A DNA stretch of 64,000 bases from Pontibacter aquaedesilientis (GTDB lineage: Bacteria > Bacteroidota > Bacteroidia > Cytophagales > Hymenobacteraceae), in contig NZ_JACXAJ010000001.1 in assembly GCF_014773225.1 (NCBI RefSeq), positions 1-64,000 on the forward strand. Reading direction: 5' to 3'. Below are positions 50,890-58,330 of this stretch, piece by piece. A program made the translations under genes and the position numbers. The notes beneath the pieces were generated by a model. That model was not told where the DNA came from and did not search any database. It was given only the letters and a program-made list of their open reading frames with translations. Numbering within the stretch: position 1 is the stretch's first letter; each line of letters begins with the position of its first letter.

Positions 50890-51798
50890 ATGAATTACAT
50901 AAAGAAAGTAAGCCTGGCTTTGTCCCTTGTCTTCATTCCGATATTGGCAGTCGAGGCAGTGCCGACCCTGGCTACGACCACTTATTCTGTCTCTGACTTA
51001 GGCTCCCGCGATATTATTGGAGAGATCATCGATGTGGTGGGGCTAAAGCCGCGCTTCGAAGTGCGCACCGCCAATATCGAGAATGCCGCTGCCGTGATCT
51101 ACAATGGCAAACGCTATATTTTGTATAATGAACGTTTTCTGGCAGCCATCAACAGTGCGGTGCATACCGATTGGGCCAGCGTGAGCATACTGGCGCACGA
51201 GATCGGCCATCACCTGAATGGTCATACCTTGTCGCGTGCGGGCAGTAATCACCCCGATGAACTGGAGGCGGATGAGTTCTCAGGCTTTGTGCTTCGCAAG
51301 ATGGGTGCTAGTCTGGACGAGGCACAGGCCGCCATGAAATTGCTGTCGGATGAGCGAAGTTCTCCCACGCACCCGGGGCGGGCCTACCGTCTGGCCGCCA
51401 TCAGCAGGGGTTGGGGCAATGCTGACACGCAGCTTATGGCCAGTATACACGGTCAGCAGCGCGAGTCTCAACCAATGGCGGGTAGCTCTCAGGCAGCACA
51501 GCGTGTACCGGCAACCGTAAAACTGGAACCAAGGGCTGCTTCTTCGGGGATGGACAGCCGACTGGTTTTGCGGAAAGTGATCTTTAATAATGCGCCCAGC
51601 GAGCAGTTCTTTCTGACCACACGCCTGCAACTGGTGCACCTGACCGAAGATGGCGCGCGCGTGATCGGGACGCTGGCCCGCACCAACAGCCGGGACTATC
51701 CCTTCTACTTCGAGAGCGATTACCTGCAGGGACTTTTTGTGACAGACAGCGGCATACTGGTCAACAAACGAGGTCAACAGGTCGGATACTTCGGGTAA
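50890..51798 (+). CDS. Exported M48-like metallopeptidase
   Basis: 302 residues. A signal peptide ends near VEAVPTLA. The zinc site is H103-E-x-x-H107 in LAHEIGHHLNGHTLS, and the third ligand lies in DELEADEFSG; both are standard M48 motifs. A short RVPATVKLEPRAASS linker leads to a C-terminal beta-rich domain (about 215-302) that ends with LVNKRGQQVGYFG. Without membrane helices it should be periplasmic or secreted. It may be a soluble counterpart of BepA/LoiP-type proteases; its substrate is unknown. Confidence 0.85.
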   Translation: MNYIKKVSLALSLVFIPILAVEAVPTLATTTYSVSDLGSRDIIGEIIDVVGLKPRFEVRTANIENAAAVIYNGKRYILYNERFLAAINSAVHTDWASVSILAHEIGHHLNGHTLSRAGSNHPDELEADEFSGFVLRKMGASLDEAQAAMKLLSDERSSPTHPGRAYRLAAISRGWGNADTQLMASIHGQQRESQPMAGSSQAAQRVPATVKLEPRAASSGMDSRLVLRKVIFNNAPSEQFFLTTRLQLVHLTEDGARVIGTLARTNSRDYPFYFESDYLQGLFVTDSGILVNKRGQQVGYFG

Positions 51799-52010
51799 AT
51801 CCCTAGTTGCTTTGTTACATGATCCAATTGATGCGCGGGAATAACGCTAACTTTCACCTGAGTAAAAGGTGATTTCCGGGTGAGTTTTCTAATGTTGGAT
51901 TGTATTTATTAATTCGACGCAGCCTAAGCATAGATTTTTGGCCTATCCGGATTGGACTGTGAGCGGAACAGGCTGCTCAGGCTTAGTAATTCAAAACAGA
52001 TACAGTATCT

Positions 52011-52046
52011 TGGCCTTTGCATTGATTTGAATCAATGCAAAGGCCA
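52011..52046. promoter_or_regulatory. Perfect 17-bp inverted repeat upstream of the lipoprotein gene
   Basis: TGGCCTTTGCATTGATT and its exact complement flank a 2-nt centre. The sequence lies 34 nt before the ATG at 52081. No T run follows, so it is not a terminator. It can be an operator or a 5' leader hairpin. Confidence 0.6.
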
Positions 52047-52080
52047 TTACGTTTCATACATTTAATGATTTTTCAGAGAT

Positions 52081-52671
52081 ATGAGAAAAAAGAACAAGCT
52101 GATGAGTATCGTACTGCTGCTGGGTATGGCCCTTTTTGCCTTCTCATGCAGTACCAAAAACGATCTGGATGCTTTTAAGGAGGCAAAATATAGCCTGTCA
52201 GGTATAAACGAAATAAAGCTAAACGGGGTGAATGTGCTCAATAAGAAGCGACCGGAGGATTTCTCATTCAGTGAGGCAGCCATGCTTTTCTCGGCCTTCT
52301 CGGACAACAACCTCCTGGCTTACTCTAACCTGGGACTAAATGTGGAATTGGACGAAGGGAGCAAAGAACGCAGCATGACCGTGACCAAACTCAAGTGGCA
52401 GCTGCTGCTCGACGGCAAGCAGACACTTAGCGGACTGGTGGATGAGCCAGTCGAGCTGCGGCACGGGCTCAATACGATTAACGTGCGCACCCCCATCATG
52501 CTATCGGAAGAGAACGGCAAGCCAGGATATAACAACCTGATACGCCTGGTGACGCTGCTTTCTAAATCAGATGGCCCCAGCAGACCGGAGATTGTGCTTC
52601 AGATCAAGCCCACAATTCAAACATCTGTGGGGCCGGTTGAGATGCCGGGGTTTATCAATGTAAAGAACTAG
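52081..52671 (+). CDS. LEA2-like lipoprotein (paralogue of 48670)
   Basis: 196 residues, with lipobox FAFSC. It shares the plan of the protein encoded at 48670: AFKEAKYSLSGINEIKLNGVNV, then ERSMTVTKLKWQLLLDGKQT, LNTINVRTPIML and LQIKPTIQTSVGPVEMPGFI. Strand order and length resemble an LEA type 2 sandwich. The perfect 17-bp inverted repeat at 52011 stands before it. Function unknown. Confidence 0.65.
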   Translation: MRKKNKLMSIVLLLGMALFAFSCSTKNDLDAFKEAKYSLSGINEIKLNGVNVLNKKRPEDFSFSEAAMLFSAFSDNNLLAYSNLGLNVELDEGSKERSMTVTKLKWQLLLDGKQTLSGLVDEPVELRHGLNTINVRTPIMLSEENGKPGYNNLIRLVTLLSKSDGPSRPEIVLQIKPTIQTSVGPVEMPGFINVKN

Positions 52672-52693
52672 AGTACAATTAAATAGATAATAG

Positions 52694-52728
52694 GTATAGG
52701 CTGGCGGTAATGTCAGCCTATACTTGTT
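52694..52728 (+). terminator. Terminator of the LEA2-like lipoprotein gene
   Basis: GTATAGGCTG and CAGCCTATAC pair around a 10-nt loop, followed by TTGTTTT. It starts 23 nt after the stop at 52671 and contains one AGGTATAG word in its left arm. Confidence 0.75.
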
Positions 52729-52817
52729 TTAAAGAGAAAAGCAGGCTTTCGGAAGAAATTTGCTGCTTTGTAAATTTTCTTAATAAAATTGCAACTATAC
52801 GTTGTGTTGAACGTATG

Positions 52818-52832
52818 TGGCACGCTCCTTGT
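52818..52832 (+). promoter_or_regulatory. Candidate sigma-54 promoter of the DUF1737-like gene
   Basis: TGGCACG-CTCC-TTGT at 52818-52832 fits the -24/-12 consensus TGGCACG-N4-TTGC except for the last C. The GG and G(C) pairs are 10 nt apart, as required. The predicted start lies about 15 nt before the ATG at 52860. No activator gene is adjacent. Confidence 0.45.
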
Positions 52833-52859
52833 TTAAATACCATCCAAGAAACCATTTGT

Positions 52860-53096
52860 ATGACTTTTAAATCAGGGAACACCATGGAATTCGATGTAAT
52901 TGTAGCAAAAGACCTTCAGGCACTTGTTAACACAGTACAGGACTACGTAAAGACCGGTTGGGTGCTGAAAGGAGAAGTATTTGAGAAGGATGGAAGCTTC
53001 ACACAGGAAGTAGAGCGTCGCTTTGCTAATAACACCAAACAGAAAAAGGCTGTCAGCCAGCGTAGTTGGGTGGCATGGCCAGCGTTCAATGCATAA
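52860..53096 (+). CDS. Small DUF1737-like protein
   Basis: 78 residues from the ATG at 52860; the frame is open further upstream to 52710, but that would run through the terminator at 52694-52728. The core EFDVIVAKDLQALVNTVQDYVKTGWVLKGEVFEKDGSFTQEV has the DUF1737 pattern (strand, helix, GW, GEV, F.Q). Such proteins have a simple beta-alpha-beta fold of unknown use. A short Arg/Lys tail ends in WPAFNA. An internal ATG at 52884 is an alternative start. Confidence 0.65.
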   Translation: MTFKSGNTMEFDVIVAKDLQALVNTVQDYVKTGWVLKGEVFEKDGSFTQEVERRFANNTKQKKAVSQRSWVAWPAFNA

Positions 53097-53153
53097 AATG
53101 TTTTGAAGGCGGAATAGAGTCTTTTTGCTAATTTCGCCGCATAATCGCCCGGT

Positions 53154-54077
53154 ATGAAACGAAAACTTGCCTTTGCTGCTGTTTTAGTATTTCTCAGCAC
53201 GCTTTCAGTCACTGCACAGAAGGCTGTGCTGGATACACAACAATTACTGCAGGATGTGCGGGTGTTGTCTACCGACTCAATGGAGGGCAGGCTTAGTGGC
53301 AGCTCGGGCAGCAAAATGGCTCAGGACTACATCCTGAACCGTTTCAGCGAAATTGGGCTTCAGCAATATAACAAAAGCTATCGCCATACCTTCCGTCTGG
53401 AAAGCAGGGGCGTGACGGTGGAGGATGCCACCAACCTGATTGGCTACATACCGGGCAAGACCAAACAGGCCATCGTTATCACGGCGCATTACGACCACGT
53501 GGGAGTGCGCAAGGGGGAAATATACAACGGTGCCGATGACAATGCCTCGGGAGTAGCTGCTTTACTGGCAGCAGCCAGCTATTTCAAGAAGCAAAAACCT
53601 TACTATACCTTGGTTTTTGCAGCACTTGACGGGGAGGAACTGGGTTTGCAGGGTGCCAACGCCCTATTGGAAAATCCTCCGCTGCCACTGTATAACATCC
53701 TGCTGAATGTGAACATGGACATGTTGAGCATTAACCAGCAGGGCGAACTGTATGCCAGCGGTACCTATCATCACCCTTTCCTTATACCTTACCTACAGCA
53801 AGTTTCAGCGCGGCCGCAAGCCAGGCTGTTGCTGGGCCATGACCGTCCTGATCAGGGCGAAAACGATTGGACCAGGCAGTCAGATCACTTCCAGTTTCAT
53901 AAGCGACAGATTCCTTTCGTGTACTTTGGTGTGGAGGATCATCCGCATTATCACAAACCAACAGACGATTTCGCCCATATCAATCCTGTCTTTTACCCGG
54001 ATGCCGCTGCGCTGGTGATCGACTTTATCCGTGTTATCGATAAAAAACGCCTGCAGGTAAAGGCGACAGGGCAATAA
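53154..54077 (+). CDS. M28-family zinc peptidase
   Basis: 307 residues. Signal peptide MKRKLAFAAVLVFLSTLSVTAQ. Zinc-ligand motifs of M28 are visible: HYDHVG (His 112), GADDNASG (Asp 128), the catalytic Glu pair in LDGEELGLQGA, an Asp in NVNMDML and a final His in HKPTDDFAHINP. It should act as an aminopeptidase in the periplasm or outside the cell. The length is normal. Start ATG at 53154, 57 nt after the DUF1737-like gene. Confidence 0.9.
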   Translation: MKRKLAFAAVLVFLSTLSVTAQKAVLDTQQLLQDVRVLSTDSMEGRLSGSSGSKMAQDYILNRFSEIGLQQYNKSYRHTFRLESRGVTVEDATNLIGYIPGKTKQAIVITAHYDHVGVRKGEIYNGADDNASGVAALLAAASYFKKQKPYYTLVFAALDGEELGLQGANALLENPPLPLYNILLNVNMDMLSINQQGELYASGTYHHPFLIPYLQQVSARPQARLLLGHDRPDQGENDWTRQSDHFQFHKRQIPFVYFGVEDHPHYHKPTDDFAHINPVFYPDAAALVIDFIRVIDKKRLQVKATGQ

Positions 54078-54298
54078 TAATTCAGCTTTGGGGCTTTCTT
54101 CAGATAAGCTGAAAGTCAGTGGCTTGCTTGAGGATTCGGTAGAATTATTCCTGCATAGTGATGTATTTATAGTGAAATCCCTATCCTTTCTTTTCCCAGT
54201 TCGTAGATAGGTGGAAAGCAATGTTGCTTTTGCCTTTCTTCGCGCAGAAACACGACTGACCTGCGCCGATTGATAACAAGGCGATCCACAAATACACA

Positions 54299-55102
54299 AT
54301 GAAAAAACCTGTCTGGCAGATGAGCAGGAGACCATACCTTCTTGTACTTTTATTGGCGATCACTTTTTTTTCTATCACCTCCGTCTACGGGCAAGATAGC
54401 TTTACAAGACGCTTGGGGATGAGCAAAATTCCTGAGCGTGGCCTCGTGATTCAGGCTGGAGCAGGCTTGGCAGCTGTCAAAAGCGATATTTGCGGCAGCT
54501 ATGGTTGCAACGACATTGGTCCGGCGATGGGCATTGGTGCCCAATTCAAGTTCAACGCATACATGGCCTTAAGTGGCGAAGTGGAATATGTGAAGCTGGG
54601 GGCTACTGAAAAAACTCTGAAAGATAACATTACTTTTGAGTCTGAGGTGATCGAGGTCTCCACGTTGCTCGTCCTCAACCTGATGGATAGCTATGCTGGT
54701 TCCAATAACTACCGCTCTACCCGTAAGCGTTTTATCGTTCCTTTCGTGAAAGGCGGTATCGGCTTTGTTTACTATACGCCGAGCTCATACCCGACAAACA
54801 GGGCCGAAAACTCGCAGGAGACCTATGACCGTATGCGTCCATACCCAGCCATCGCCGGCGTGTTGCCCTTTGGTGCCGGGCTTCGTTTCCGTTTCTCCGA
54901 CCAATGGAGTGTAGCCCCTGAGGTGATGTATCACATCACAACGACAGACTACCTCGATAATATCGGCCCCCCGGTAGGGTTTGAGCATACCAAAGACCAT
55001 TATGGTGTCGCCTCCGTCAAAGTTCTTTATACCCCGATTATCAAAAATGAAGTGTTTACCCGAAAAAACCAGGGTATAGGCGGCTATAAAAAGAAGAAGT
55101 AA
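54299..55102 (+). CDS. Outer-membrane beta-barrel protein of unknown function
   Basis: 267 residues. An extended N-terminus (MKKPVWQMSRRPYLLVLLLAIT) serves as signal, with cleavage near VYGQ. The mature part has amphipathic strands and barrel-like repeats (GLVIQAGAGLAAV, IGAQFKFNAYMALSGEVEYV, IVPFVKGGIGFVYYTP, GAGLRFRFSDQWSVAPEVMY), with a Lys-rich end KNQGIGGYKKKK. It resembles DUF6089-type or porin-family outer-membrane proteins. The basic tail is unusual for a barrel and may be a periplasmic extension. Single gene. Confidence 0.7.
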   Translation: MKKPVWQMSRRPYLLVLLLAITFFSITSVYGQDSFTRRLGMSKIPERGLVIQAGAGLAAVKSDICGSYGCNDIGPAMGIGAQFKFNAYMALSGEVEYVKLGATEKTLKDNITFESEVIEVSTLLVLNLMDSYAGSNNYRSTRKRFIVPFVKGGIGFVYYTPSSYPTNRAENSQETYDRMRPYPAIAGVLPFGAGLRFRFSDQWSVAPEVMYHITTTDYLDNIGPPVGFEHTKDHYGVASVKVLYTPIIKNEVFTRKNQGIGGYKKKK

Positions 55103-55195
55103 CACCGAACTACCACATCTCTTCACCGTAGTTAAAATGGTTGTCCAGGGCTTCGTATCGCGGTCTTGGTACTACCACCCGCAAAACCCTGAGCT

Positions 55196-56215
55196 ATGGA
55201 AACACAAAACAAACGAAATCTTTGGTGGCTGGTTGCAGGCGCTGGCGCTCTCTTGGCAGCAAGGGCTATCAACCGTAAACTCAACGCATACAATTTCAAA
55301 GATAAAGTAGTGCTGATCACAGGCGGTGCCCGTGGACTTGGTTTTGTGATGGCACGCCAACTGGCCAGGGAAGGGGCAAGGCTGGTGCTTTGTTCCCGTG
55401 ATGAGATACAGTTGGAGAATGCCCTCATGGAACTGGCCGGCAATGGTGCCGACGTGATGGTAGTGCCCTGCGACGTAACCCAGCAGGCTCAAGTACAAGC
55501 GATGGTAAACCAGGTGCAAAGCAGTTTCGGCAGCATCGATGTCCTCATCAACAATGCCGGGATCATCACGGCCGGCCCACTGGAAGAAATGACTGTCAAG
55601 GACTTTGAGGAAGCCATGGAGACACACTTCTGGGGACCGCTCTATACCACCTTGGCGGTGCTACCCTCCATGAAGGATAGGGGAGAAGGCCGCATTCTCA
55701 ACATCGCGTCTATCGGTGGGAAGTTGGGGGTGCCTCATCTGGTGCCGTACAGTGCCAGTAAGTTTGCACTGGTGGGCTTGTCAGAGGGACTTCGGGCAGA
55801 ATTGAAACAACATAATATCACAGTGACCTGTGCATCGCCCGGACTCATGCAAACTGGCAGCCCGCGCCATGCCAATGTGAAAGGACAGCATGAAGAGGAG
55901 TACGCCTTGTTCAAACTGGCAGATTCCAGTCCGCTCACATCCATCAGCGCCGAGGATTCGGCCAAAACGATCCTGGACGCTTGCCGCCACGGCGATGCGG
56001 AAGTGGTGACTTCTATACCTGCCAAAATCGGAGCCTTCGTGCATGGTATTTCTCCTGCCGCGACAACAGACTTCTTTGCCATACTGAACCGCCTGCTGCC
56101 CGGGCCAACCGGTGAACAAAAGGCCAAAAAAGGCTATGAAAGTGAAACGCCACTCTCCATGTCTAGTCTGACGGAGCGGACTCAGAAAGCCGCTTTCCGG
56201 AACAACGAACTTTAA
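55196..56215 (+). CDS. Membrane-anchored short-chain dehydrogenase
   Basis: 339 residues. An N-terminal hydrophobic helix (LWWLVAGAGALLAARAI) is followed by a classical SDR fold: VLITGGARGLGFVMARQLAREG, NNAGIITAG, NIASIGGKLG, and catalytic Tyr/Lys in YSASKFALVG, with the C-terminal part extended by about 80 residues. The CSRDEIQLE segment after beta-2 (Ser-Arg) suggests NADP(H). The substrate is unknown; membrane anchoring hints at a lipid-like one. Start ATG 55196. Confidence 0.85.
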   Translation: METQNKRNLWWLVAGAGALLAARAINRKLNAYNFKDKVVLITGGARGLGFVMARQLAREGARLVLCSRDEIQLENALMELAGNGADVMVVPCDVTQQAQVQAMVNQVQSSFGSIDVLINNAGIITAGPLEEMTVKDFEEAMETHFWGPLYTTLAVLPSMKDRGEGRILNIASIGGKLGVPHLVPYSASKFALVGLSEGLRAELKQHNITVTCASPGLMQTGSPRHANVKGQHEEEYALFKLADSSPLTSISAEDSAKTILDACRHGDAEVVTSIPAKIGAFVHGISPAATTDFFAILNRLLPGPTGEQKAKKGYESETPLSMSSLTERTQKAAFRNNEL

Positions 56216-56240
56216 TCAAGCAATATAATATCTACTTTGC

Positions 56241-56261
56241 AGAGCCAGGCTATACCTGGCT
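56241..56261 (+). terminator. Small hairpin after the SDR gene
   Basis: AGCCAGG and CCTGGCT pair around CTATA, with TTT after. The loop contains part of a CTATACCT word. A weak terminator at best. Confidence 0.4.
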
Positions 56262-56279
56262 TTGGCTATATTCGCCCTT

Positions 56280-56792
56280 ATGGAAATCAAGAAAAGAGAG
56301 AAAGCTTACAACGGCTATTTCAAAATTTATAAACTCACGGTTGAGCAGCATGGCCATACCTTTGAGCGGGAGCAGTTTGACAGGGGAGTGGCTGTGGCTG
56401 CCATGGTTTATGATACAGAGCAGGAAAAGTACATCCTGACACGGCAATTCCGGGTAGGCCCGGAGACGGAGCTGGTGGAGGTGGTAGCCGGTATGGTGGA
56501 TGAAGGGGAAAGCCCGGAAACCAGCATTGCCCGTGAGATAGAGGAGGAGATCGGCTACAGCGTAGACAGTCTGAAACACCTGCATACCTTTTACTCATCG
56601 CCCGGCGGCACCACCGAGAAGGTACATCTTTACTACGCCGAGGTATCGCACCAGCATGCCGACGGCGGTGGCAAAGACGAAGAACACGAGCACATCGAAC
56701 TGGTGGCCTATACCCGAGAAGAGCTCCTGAAAGAAGCCTTTGCAGACGCCAAGACCATTATTGCCCAGCAGTGGGTGCAGTTACAGGGGTAA
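56280..56792 (+). CDS. NUDIX hydrolase (ADP-ribose pyrophosphatase-like)
   Basis: 170 residues from the ATG at 56280 (MEIKKREKAYNGYF); an ATG at 56262 is possible. The Nudix box at about residues 71-93 is GMVDEGESPE..AREIEEEIGY, with the Glu residues that bind Mg2+. The fold around it (VAAMVYDTEQEKYILTRQFR, HTFYSSPGGTTEKVHLYYAEV) is typical of the ADP-ribose/GDP-mannose pyrophosphatase subgroup (NudF/NudK-like). It removes toxic or surplus nucleotide sugars. Cytoplasmic. Confidence 0.88.
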   Translation: MEIKKREKAYNGYFKIYKLTVEQHGHTFEREQFDRGVAVAAMVYDTEQEKYILTRQFRVGPETELVEVVAGMVDEGESPETSIAREIEEEIGYSVDSLKHLHTFYSSPGGTTEKVHLYYAEVSHQHADGGGKDEEHEHIELVAYTREELLKEAFADAKTIIAQQWVQLQG

Positions 56793-56818
56793 GCAGACAG
56801 TACAGGTATAACATAGAT

Positions 56819-56858
56819 AAGGCGTCAGTCACCTTAGTGGTAGCTGACGCCTTTTTTT
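56819..56858. terminator. Terminator between NUDIX and msrA
   Basis: AAGGCGTCAG and CTGACGCCTT pair around a long loop, with a T7 run. It ends the NUDIX gene and, through its A run, can also stop msrA. Confidence 0.85.
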
Positions 56859-56872
56859 AGTATTGATGTAAA

Positions 56873-57415
56873 TTACTGCCTGCTTCCTGCCTTTAGCTTG
56901 TCGCCAAACACCTGGCGAACCTTTTCGACTTTGGGGCGGATGACGAAACTGCAGTAAGGCTCATGGCCATGCGTGTTGAAGTAGTTCTGGTGGTAGTCCT
57001 CTGCCGGGTAGAACTCCTGCAGCGGTTCCACCGTCGTCACGATCGGGGCCGGAAACGCTCCGGAGGCATCCAGCTCCTGCTTGTATTTTTCGGCCAGTTG
57101 CCGCTGCTCCTCGTTGTGGTACAGCACGATAGAGCGGTATTGGGTTCCAATGTCGTTGCCCTGCCGGTTGAGCGTGGTAGGGTCGTGTGTTTTCCAGAAA
57201 ACCTCGAGCAGTGCTTCGAAGCTGATTTTGTCCGGATCATAGGTGATCTGCAATACTTCTGCGTGTCCGGTGGTGCCGGAGGTAACCTGTTTGTAGGTAG
57301 GGTTTTCCATGTGGCCACCGGCATAACCAGACTCCACTTTGGCAACCCCTTCCAGATCCTGAAAAACGGCTTCTGTGCACCAGAAACAGCCGCCTCCAAA
57401 TGTTGCTTTTTCCAT
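56873..57415 (-). CDS. msrA: Peptide-methionine (S)-S-oxide reductase
   Basis: 180 residues. Catalytic Cys 10 in FGGGCFWCTEAVF, followed by the MsrA core: VESGYAGGHMENPTYKQV, TGHAEVLQITYDPDKISFEALLEVFW, and QYRSIVLYHNEEQ. It reduces methionine-S-sulfoxide in proteins with thioredoxin. There is no signal peptide, so cytoplasmic. Possible resolving Cys residues near the C-terminus include Cys in HEPYCSFVIRPK. No MsrB fusion. A -7 candidate lies at 57478-57485. Confidence 0.93.
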   Translation of the reverse strand: MEKATFGGGCFWCTEAVFQDLEGVAKVESGYAGGHMENPTYKQVTSGTTGHAEVLQITYDPDKISFEALLEVFWKTHDPTTLNRQGNDIGTQYRSIVLYHNEEQRQLAEKYKQELDASGAFPAPIVTTVEPLQEFYPAEDYHQNYFNTHGHEPYCSFVIRPKVEKVRQVFGDKLKAGSRQ

Positions 57416-57477
57416 CGCTATTCTATTTCGTAGTTCTTTGCCCTTAAACCATCAGGTATACAGGAGGGCTGTCTGCA

Positions 57478-57485
57478 CAAAGGTA
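57478..57485 (-). promoter_or_regulatory. Candidate -7 box of msrA
   Basis: Minus-strand TACCTTTG, a match to TAnnTTTG, about 63 nt before the msrA ATG. No clear -33 TTG at the usual distance. It overlaps a AGGTATA word (CAAAGGTATA on the plus strand). Confidence 0.35.
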
Positions 57486-57541
57486 TAAGGCTTAAACTGA
57501 TTTGCAGGCTAATTGTTGTAGCCACCATGGAATTAACCTGC

Positions 57542-58255
57542 TCAGTTTCGCATGTTTTGCAGCAGGCTGCGGGTATCGGCTGCGCCTTCCAGTGTCAGGT
57601 ACTCGGCTTGCAGGGCCCTTACCTTGAGTTTGTCGCTGTTGGACATCTGCCCTTCGATCTGCCGGCGACGTTGGTTCAACTGCCCATACACATTGTCCAC
57701 GTAATCCCAGTCGCTTTGCGTCCAGTTCTGCCGCTTGGCCCGCACGACACCCATAAAGGTGAGGTACGCTTCGCGCACGTTCTGTGGAGAAATCGCTTCT
57801 ACCTCATTGAACTCGCGCAGCAACAGCTCCCGCCACTGGCGCAGTTCCGCTGCGTCGAGCGGTGTATTCTGGCGACGTTCCTGTCGGCTTTCCCAGCGTT
57901 CGTAGCGTTGCCTCAGGCGGGCATACTCTGCTTTAGAGTCAGCGGACAGGCTATCCAGGTTCTGCTCTATTTCAGCGCTCCTGCGGCGGAAGTCCTCCTT
58001 TATCTCGGGCATTTCGCGTTTTATGGCTGTGTCTCCCTTCTCAACCTTTTCATTCATCCAGCCACGCAACGATTCCAGGCGTTCGTCAACGGTGCGACCG
58101 GTACGCTCCACGCGGGCAGTGTCCGTTTGTTCGGGCACGTCTACGGTTATCTCTTCGGTGTTTTCGGCGGTTCGATTGCCTTCGCAGCTCCACAGGAACA
58201 AGCCCAGGAACAGCATGACCGCATATCTCGATGCGTTACAGATTTTATCTTTCAT
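57542..58255 (-). CDS. Coiled-coil lipoprotein of unknown function
   Basis: 237 residues. Signal peptide with lipobox LFLWSC, then a Glu/Thr-rich start and long charged helices (FRRRSAEIEQNLDSLSADSKAEYARLR, NQRRRQIEGQMSN) with coiled-coil character. No enzyme motif. A Bacteroidota-type lipoprotein of unknown role, probably periplasmic. It lies 75 nt before the GH3 gene on the same strand but is read after it, so the two may share a transcript. Confidence 0.7.
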   Translation of the reverse strand: MKDKICNASRYAVMLFLGLFLWSCEGNRTAENTEEITVDVPEQTDTARVERTGRTVDERLESLRGWMNEKVEKGDTAIKREMPEIKEDFRRRSAEIEQNLDSLSADSKAEYARLRQRYERWESRQERRQNTPLDAAELRQWRELLLREFNEVEAISPQNVREAYLTFMGVVRAKRQNWTQSDWDYVDNVYGQLNQRRRQIEGQMSNSDKLKVRALQAEYLTLEGAADTRSLLQNMRN

Positions 58256-58330
58256 GTTTTGATTAAAGTTTGGGGTACAGTGTTTATACCTGCCTTTTGC
58301 CTTACTTACGCAAAGAGTCGGTACAGGATA

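Noticed and set aside
54081..54107. Terminator after the M28 peptidase gene
   Set aside because: TTCAGCTT and AAGCTGAA can pair, but the loop is 11 nt and no T run follows.
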